Assembly: GCA_017645305.1 (NCBI GenBank)
Contig: JAGCPD010000007.1
Span: forward strand, 62,001-126,000
DNA length: 64,000 nt
Origin: Bacteroidaceae bacterium
GTDB lineage: Bacteria; Bacteroidota; Bacteroidia; Bacteroidales; Bacteroidaceae
Reading direction: 5' to 3'
The notes below the pieces were generated by a model, which saw only the letters and a list, made by a program, of their open reading frames with translations, was not told the DNA's origin and searched no databases. This document shows, in pieces, positions 58,603 to 64,000 of the stretch. A program made the position numbers and the translations under genes. Position 1 is the first letter of the stretch, and every line of letters begins with the position of its first letter.

Positions 58603-61600
58603 ATGCAAAGGAATAACTTTAATGGAATAATGAAACTGCTGCTGGTAGCTATTGTCTGCCTTGTTTCGACCAGCGTTTCATCAAAGACAGAGATTAATGT
58701 AGAGACGGCTGGTACGCTTTCCTCGCTTCTGACATCGACAGAGAAGGAACTTAAGGTGACGGGTTTTATCAACGGTACTGACATCAAGTACATTCGATCT
58801 CTGGTTACGGCAGGTACGGTTATAAGCCTTGACTGGTCTGAGGTACGTATTGTAAGCGGAGGTGAAGCTTACTACGGGAGCTACACGACCGAGAACGATA
58901 TTATTGGTGAACAGATGTTCTACCAGTGCTCCAAACTTCAGGAAATGGTGCTGCCTGCCACTGTATCAGTCATCAAGAGCAATGCCTTCGCAAATTCGGG
59001 ACTCCAGGCAATCGACATCCCCAACAGCGTCAGGTCAATTGGCGAGGATGCCTTTGCATACTGCAATTCACTGGCAACGGTCGTTGTCGGCAAGAAGGTA
59101 AACCTGCTGAGCAAGGGTGTATTCTACGGCTCTGCCGTAACCAAGGCATATGTGAAGCCTATTACTCCCCCCAGCCCCCCATCGTATCTCTTCTCCTCAA
59201 GCCCAAAGATCTATGTCTATTCCGATGCACTGGCAGACTACAAGGAGTTAGGCTGGTCGAGCTACGGCACTCTCTCTGGCACTCTGGCAAACTACTATCC
59301 GCAGGAACCGGATGAAGATGATCAGGTAAATGAGTTGTGCGGCAACTTCTTCGAGGATGCGGCCTGCACGCAACTGAAAGCAGAATATCAGGCTATGAGC
59401 GACGAGGAACTGACAGCAGCCTTTACCGAAGCAGGTATGCCGGACTATATGGTCGGCATTGCCCTGAAGATAAAGAACCAGAGTTGGGCGAACTACGAGC
59501 AGGAGTTCCGCATCCACAGCTACAAGGCCTACAGCGATGCCAAGTATTGGAACGACAAGTTGTGGAGCCGCGCCGCTTCTTATATGGGCAATCCGACGGG
59601 TATCCTCTGCCAGTCATATACAGACCAGCTCTACGTTTTTGTTGACAGCGACGTACCCAGTGATGCCACGCTCTATATCGCTGGTATAGGAGTTGATAAG
59701 ATGATCAGCAGTGGCAAAACAGGCCAGAAACTGAAGAAAGGTCTCAATATCATAGACGGTGACGCAGATAAGCTCTACTACATCCTCTATACTGCCGAAA
59801 CGAAGTCGATGACCAAGCGGTTGAGCGAGTGGCCCGAAATAAAGATTCACATTGAGGGTGGTAAGGTGGAAGGTTACTTCGATGCTTCGCGCCATACCGA
59901 TGCCGACTACAAGAAATTGCTTGCCGGTGCCGCTCATTCCGCCTTCGTTATGAAGGGCAAACATTCTGTCTTGAGTATCTGGACATCAATCCTCAAGAAA
60001 CGATACCCGAATAAAATTGCCAAGACCGTAGAATGTACAGACAGCCTTTCGGTATGGGAAAAGGATATTACCGGTATCTGCGAGTCTGTGGCTAACGGAG
60101 AAAAGGCAGGAGCACCCTGGTATATTACAGGCGGTGATGCCTTCTATCCGGGTTACTTCAACAATCCCACATTCGTTGACAACGACTCTCCGGGTTCCTA
60201 TGCCCATGCCAATGAGTTTGGCATCCACCTTTCTGAGGGTGCCTCTCAGTATTTCCTGAATCCCTACAGTACGGCCATTGACGGTTATGACGAGGGCGGT
60301 ATTGCCCATGAATTCGGGCACCAATTACAGTCTCCCTTTATGCTGGAAGGTGTTACCGAGGGTAGCAACGACCTTTTCGCTAATGTCTGCCGTTTCCTTA
60401 TGGGGCACAGGGCATCTACGGGCAGACCTTTGAGTGTTACCATGCAGGAATTTGCCCGTCACGAGCCGTTCTATTGGAGACCTGTTGACAATAGCTGCCT
60501 GCGTATGTACTATTCCCTTTATCTCTATTATCATCAGGCACAGAAGAACACCTCATTCTATCCTGAGCTCTTCAAGGCTTTGCGTAAGGATAAGATAGCG
60601 CCATACGGCTCAAATACCAACAATTCGGGTCTGAAGTTTGTCCGCAAGGTGTGCGAGGTGGCGCAGGAAGACCTTACTGACTTCTTTACCGTCTATGGCT
60701 TCTTTGAGCCAGCCAATAATCGCTATCTTGAATGCTATGGCGACCATTATGTTACCAACAGGCAGATTGACATCAACAGTACAAAGAAGAAAATTGCCCA
60801 ATACCCAGTGAAGAACCGTGGAATCATCTTCGTAGAGGACCGCGTGGAGAGTGTTCCCACCACGGGCTTCGTTACGACGGCAGGAAAACAGCGGTACTAT
60901 CGCGGTGAAGAACAGTTGGGACAGTGTGGCGACGTAGGTCAGTTCACCAGTTACCTTCCCGGAGCCTGCGAACCCTCGGAGTACGTCTATCTGCACGCCG
61001 ACAGCCTCTTTGCTATGGAGGGTAAGGGCGGTCTGGGCTTCCTGATGCTGGACGAAGAGGGTAACATCATGTATGCTGCCAACGCCAAGGATTTTTGTGT
61101 CCCCTCCTCAATTCTTCACTCTTCACCCTTCACTCTTCACTCCCTCGATGCTGACGGCTCGCTGCATGAAGTAGCCAAGGCAGGAGAAGGTGAGGAAAGA
61201 GTTACCCTAGAGCGGGCTGGACAGTTGCAGGATAGCATGTCGGATATGACCATTAAGCTGATCCTCGGCGGAAAGATAAACGGAACGGACATCAAGCACA
61301 TGCGTAAGCTAATCACAGAAAAGCATCTGGCATCCATCGACCTCACAGAGGCTCAGGTTACGACAGGCGGTGTAGCTTACTATTCAAGTTACAAGACATC
61401 CAACAACATCATGGGTGAATGTGCTTTCCAAGGTTTCACCAAACTTGTATCCATGCGTTTACCTCAGACTCTCACGCAGATAGGTTCCAATGCCTTCTCC
61501 AGATCAGGCCTTAAGATGATAGAGGTTCCCGATAAGGTGACAACAATTGGCGAGGATGCCTTTGCGTACTGCGATAATCTCTCCACCGTGATTATTGGAA

Positions 61601-61980
61601 AGGGTGCCAAGTCGCTTTCAAAAGGTGCATTTTATGAATCAAAGGTCAAGGATGTGTACGTCAAGGCCGCTACGCCTCCCAGCGTCAGCAGCTACCTGTT
61701 TAGCAGCAAGCCCATTATTCACGTCTATTCTAGTGCACTCGGCAAATACAAATCGTCGGGCTGGGCAGAGTATGGCACCATCGTAGGCGACCTTGATGAG
61801 TGGGAGCAGGAATATACAACTTCTTTAATAGAAATGAGAAATGAGAGAGTGAAGGGTGAAAAAGATACCATCGAGATATACGACCTCTCTGGAAGGAGGA
61901 TTGACAACGGTCAACAGACAACGGACAACATGCCTCGCGGAATCTACATTCAGAACGGGAAGAAAGTGTTGATGAGATAG
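58603..61980 (+). CDS. M60-like metalloprotease flanked by BspA-type leucine-rich repeats
   Basis: This 1125-residue protein has a hydrophobic N-terminus (LLLVAIVCLVSTSVSS), so it is probably exported. A BspA/LRR_5-type leucine-rich repeat block covers residues about 45-215 (GEQMFYQCSKLQEMVLP, IGEDAFAYCNSL). The middle contains an M60/enhancin-type gluzincin region with HEFGH at 569-573 and the downstream EGVTEG glutamate. M60 proteases cut mucins and other O-glycoproteins. A second LRR block at about 905-1065 closely repeats the first (IGEDAFAYCDNL, TPPSVSSYLFSSKP). The tail is IEIYDLSGRRIDN...GIYIQNGKK. Repeat-like DNA encodes residues 837-847 and 1079-1087. Confidence 0.88.
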   Translation: MQRNNFNGIMKLLLVAIVCLVSTSVSSKTEINVETAGTLSSLLTSTEKELKVTGFINGTDIKYIRSLVTAGTVISLDWSEVRIVSGGEAYYGSYTTENDIIGEQMFYQCSKLQEMVLPATVSVIKSNAFANSGLQAIDIPNSVRSIGEDAFAYCNSLATVVVGKKVNLLSKGVFYGSAVTKAYVKPITPPSPPSYLFSSSPKIYVYSDALADYKELGWSSYGTLSGTLANYYPQEPDEDDQVNELCGNFFEDAACTQLKAEYQAMSDEELTAAFTEAGMPDYMVGIALKIKNQSWANYEQEFRIHSYKAYSDAKYWNDKLWSRAASYMGNPTGILCQSYTDQLYVFVDSDVPSDATLYIAGIGVDKMISSGKTGQKLKKGLNIIDGDADKLYYILYTAETKSMTKRLSEWPEIKIHIEGGKVEGYFDASRHTDADYKKLLAGAAHSAFVMKGKHSVLSIWTSILKKRYPNKIAKTVECTDSLSVWEKDITGICESVANGEKAGAPWYITGGDAFYPGYFNNPTFVDNDSPGSYAHANEFGIHLSEGASQYFLNPYSTAIDGYDEGGIAHEFGHQLQSPFMLEGVTEGSNDLFANVCRFLMGHRASTGRPLSVTMQEFARHEPFYWRPVDNSCLRMYYSLYLYYHQAQKNTSFYPELFKALRKDKIAPYGSNTNNSGLKFVRKVCEVAQEDLTDFFTVYGFFEPANNRYLECYGDHYVTNRQIDINSTKKKIAQYPVKNRGIIFVEDRVESVPTTGFVTTAGKQRYYRGEEQLGQCGDVGQFTSYLPGACEPSEYVYLHADSLFAMEGKGGLGFLMLDEEGNIMYAANAKDFCVPSSILHSSPFTLHSLDADGSLHEVAKAGEGEERVTLERAGQLQDSMSDMTIKLILGGKINGTDIKHMRKLITEKHLASIDLTEAQVTTGGVAYYSSYKTSNNIMGECAFQGFTKLVSMRLPQTLTQIGSNAFSRSGLKMIEVPDKVTTIGEDAFAYCDNLSTVIIGKGAKSLSKGAFYESKVKDVYVKAATPPSVSSYLFSSKPIIHVYSSALGKYKSSGWAEYGTIVGDLDEWEQEYTTSLIEMRNERVKGEKDTIEIYDLSGRRIDNGQQTTDNMPRGIYIQNGKKVLMR

Positions 61981-62048
61981 AGCTTTGTGAAACTTTGCCT
62001 ATCGCCGAAGTTACTACCATTCGACAATAAAAATAAAACCCATTTTAC

Positions 62049-62079
62049 TTTGTATTCCGCTCACTTATTCGTAATTTTG
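62049..62079 (+). promoter_or_regulatory. gpmI promoter with CGCTCACTTA spacer
   Basis: TTTG at 62049-62052 and TAATTTTG at 62072-62079 are 19 bases apart. The spacer CGCTCACTTATTCG is shared with the S41 protease promoter at 34236. The remaining gap 61981-62048 shows nothing else. Confidence 0.75.
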
Positions 62080-62119
62080 CACCCTGAAAACAGAATAACA
62101 ATATAAAAACAAGGAAAAT

Positions 62120-63640
62120 ATGGCAAAGAAAGCACTCTTGATGATCCTGGACGGCTGGGGCATCGGAAATAAAGGTAAGGGGGATGTTATCTACAACACA
62201 CCGACTCCTTACATGGATTATTTGCAGAAGAACTATCCCAACAGCCAGTTGTTGGCTTGCGGTGAGAACGTGGGTCTGCCCGACGGACAGATGGGTAACT
62301 CTGAGGTAGGTCACCTGAACATCGGTGCTGGTAGAATTGTTTATCAGGACTTGGTAAAGATTAACCGTGCCTGTGCCGACGGTAGCATCCTGAAGAACCC
62401 TGAAATTGTAAGTGCATACGAGTATGCTACCTTGAACGGAAAGAATGTTCACCTGATGGGTCTGACCAGCAACGGCGGCGTTCACTCTTCACTGGATCAT
62501 TTGTTCAAACTGATAGAGATTGGTAAGGAATATAAGGTCCAGAACACCTTTGTCCACTGCTTTATGGACGGTCGTGATACCGACCCTAAGAGCGGTAAGG
62601 GTTTCATAGAGCAGGTAACAGCCAAGTGTGCCGAGGCAGGCAATGCAGCTATTGCCAGCATAATAGGCCGTTTCTATGCTATGGACCGCGACAAGCGTTG
62701 GGAGCGCGTGAAAATAGCATACGACTTGCTGATTAGTGCAGAAGGCAAGCAGGCAGAAGATATGGTGGCAGCCATGCAGGAAAGCTATGATGAGGGCATA
62801 ACAGACGAGTTCATAAAGCCTATCAACAACAGCACCATAGACGGCACCATTAAGGAAGGTGACGTGATAATCTTCTTTAATTACCGTAACGACCGTGCCA
62901 AGGAGCTTACCATCGTACTTACCCAGCAGGATATGCCTGAGCAGGGCATGAAGACGATTCCTGGTCTTCAGTATTTCTGCATGACTCCGTATGATGCCAG
63001 CTTCACGGGTGTTCATATTCTCTTCCCCAAAGAGAATGTCACAAACACTTTGGGTGAGTATATCAGCAGTAAAGGCTTGAAACAGTTGCATACTGCCGAG
63101 ACGGAGAAGTACGCTCATGTAACCTTCTTCTTTAACGGCGGGCGTGAGGCTCCGTACGAAGGCGAAGAGCGTATTCTGGTTGCCAGTCCCAAGGTGGCTA
63201 CCTATGATTTGAAGCCAGAGATGAGTGCCTTTGAAGTAAAGGACAAACTGGTGGCTGCCATTAAGGAGGACAAGTATGACTTTATTGTAGTTAACTTTGC
63301 CAATGGTGACATGGTTGGCCATACTGGTGTCTATGAGGCCATTGAGGCTGCTGTAAAGGCTGTTGACAAATGTGTAGGCGAGGTGGTTGAAACGGCCAAG
63401 GAGGTTGGTTATGAAACCATCATCATTGCCGACCACGGTAATGCAGATAATGCGTTGAATCCTGACGGAACTCCTAACACGGCTCACTCGCTGAACGCCG
63501 TACCCTTTATCTATGTAACAGAGAACAAGGGTGCTAAGGTAGAGAATGGTGTGCTGGCTGATGTAGCTCCCAGCATTCTGCACATTATGGGTCTGGAACA
63601 GCCTGCTGATATGACAGGTAAATGCCTGATTAATTCATAG
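62120..63640 (+). CDS. gpmI: 2,3-bisphosphoglycerate-independent phosphoglycerate mutase
   Basis: This 506-residue glycolytic enzyme interconverts 3- and 2-phosphoglycerate. It has two metal ions in the alkaline-phosphatase-type domain: LLMILDGWG (Asp), the active serine in [15 protein letters not shown], and [10 protein letters not shown] with IADHGNADN near the end. The substrate-binding insertion contains [14 protein letters not shown] and [14 protein letters not shown] residues. Length is normal for the family. Ung begins 6 bases after the stop. Confidence 0.97.
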   Translation: MAKKALLMILDGWGIGNKGKGDVIYNTPTPYMDYLQKNYPNSQLLACGENVGLPDGQMGNSEVGHLNIGAGRIVYQDLVKINRACADGSILKNPEIVSAYEYATLNGKNVHLMGLTSNGGVHSSLDHLFKLIEIGKEYKVQNTFVHCFMDGRDTDPKSGKGFIEQVTAKCAEAGNAAIASIIGRFYAMDRDKRWERVKIAYDLLISAEGKQAEDMVAAMQESYDEGITDEFIKPINNSTIDGTIKEGDVIIFFNYRNDRAKELTIVLTQQDMPEQGMKTIPGLQYFCMTPYDASFTGVHILFPKENVTNTLGEYISSKGLKQLHTAETEKYAHVTFFFNGGREAPYEGEERILVASPKVATYDLKPEMSAFEVKDKLVAAIKEDKYDFIVVNFANGDMVGHTGVYEAIEAAVKAVDKCVGEVVETAKEVGYETIIIADHGNADNALNPDGTPNTAHSLNAVPFIYVTENKGAKVENGVLADVAPSILHIMGLEQPADMTGKCLINS

Positions 63641-63646
63641 TTTATA

Positions 63647-64000
63647 GTGGAGGTTCGAATTGAAGAAAGCTGGAAACAAAGGCTTGCCGAGGAGTTCGAC
63701 AAGCCTTATTTCCAACAACTGGTGCAGTTCGTGCGGCAGGAATATACCGGTGGCGTCTGCTACCCGCCAGGACGGCTTATCTTCAATGCCTTTGACACTA
63801 CGCCTTTTGATAAAGTGCGCGTAGTTATCCTTGGACAGGATCCCTACCATGAACCTGGTCAGGCACATGGGCTTTGTTTCAGTGTTAACGATTGGGTAGA
63901 GTTTCCTCCATCATTGCAAAATATCTTTAAGGAGATAGAGGCTGAAACGGGAACTCCCACGCCCCAAAGCGGCAATCTGACAAGGTGGGCCAGACAGGGC
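63647..64000 (+). CDS. ung: Uracil-DNA glycosylase (3' partial)
   Basis: This is the start of a base-excision repair enzyme that removes uracil from DNA. The catalytic motif GQDPYH (water-activating Asp) is near residue 64, preceded by a [16 protein letters not shown] region and followed by AHGLCFSV and [10 protein letters not shown]. Its 118 visible codons run off the right window edge, so the HPS(P/A) loop and C-terminus are outside. The start is taken as GTG 63647, the only reasonable start after the gpmI stop; no ATG precedes the family-typical EESWKQRL. Confidence 0.93.
   Translation, partial: MEVRIEESWKQRLAEEFDKPYFQQLVQFVRQEYTGGVCYPPGRLIFNAFDTTPFDKVRVVILGQDPYHEPGQAHGLCFSVNDWVEFPPSLQNIFKEIEAETGTPTPQSGNLTRWARQG

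Noticed and set aside
62489..63583. 364-codon open frame on the minus strand
   Set aside because: Shadow of gpmI.
1..64000. CRISPR arrays, insertion sequences, rRNA genes
   Set aside because: No regularly spaced repeats of 25-40 bases, no transposase-like frame and no rRNA sequence seen on either strand.

Overview
The window looks like a Bacteroidales chromosome, most likely Prevotella or a close relative. The main reason is the promoter type: TAnnTTTG -7 boxes, often with a TTTG -33 box, precede many genes and both tRNA loci. Other support comes from secreted glycoside hydrolases of families GH92 and GH76, BspA-type leucine-rich repeats, C-terminal tails of the form YxLxGxR...G(I/V)(Y/N)IxNGKK, and the order rimP-nusA-infB-cvpA / sufB-sufC-sufD-sufS. 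I saw no insertion sequence, integrase, CRISPR array, rRNA or replication origin.

1-14.5 kb is a defence island, visibly richer in A+T than what follows. Nine tightly packed plus-strand genes begin with the four core genes of a type 4 BREX system: brxP (PAPS reductase, cut by the window edge), brxC, pglZ and brxL. In the same operon are a small protein resembling the sulfur-binding domain of phosphorothioate-dependent nucleases, a GIY-YIG nuclease, a DndB-like DGQHR protein, a small caspase-like protein and a RES-domain protein. An AlbA_2/Schlafen-type ATPase-regulator follows. The island ends against the 3' end of a tRNA with anticodon CAT.

14.9-36.0 kb is a metabolic region. It holds ribF, a THUMP-like methyltransferase and an alpha-mannan-degrading cluster (Gfo/Idh/MocA oxidoreductase, DUF1080 protein, GH92, GH76). 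After these come a PfkB kinase, two identical tRNA-Asn genes, an AEC transporter, Hsp20, a secreted esterase, a second GH92, a CotH-like protein, a duplicated-domain esterase and an S41 protease followed by a tiny membrane protein. The two GH92 enzymes differ at the catalytic-acid position (Gln604 versus Glu608).

36.1-41.3 kb is the rimP-nusA-infB-cvpA block. Between cvpA and sufB lies an 11.7 kb accessory insertion. It carries MntA/HepT, a HigBA-like pair and an RHH/RelE-like pair, an orphan HTH-nucleotidyltransferase fusion, and two very large secreted proteins. Each large protein is followed by a tiny protein ending in SVWDNEW, and a third copy of that tail survives as a remnant.

53.0-64.0 kb returns to core functions: sufBCDS, rnhB, a large M60-like metalloprotease with BspA repeats at both ends, gpmI, and the start of ung, which runs off the window. 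Several families of short tandem or inverted repeats lie between genes, and some extend into reading frames.
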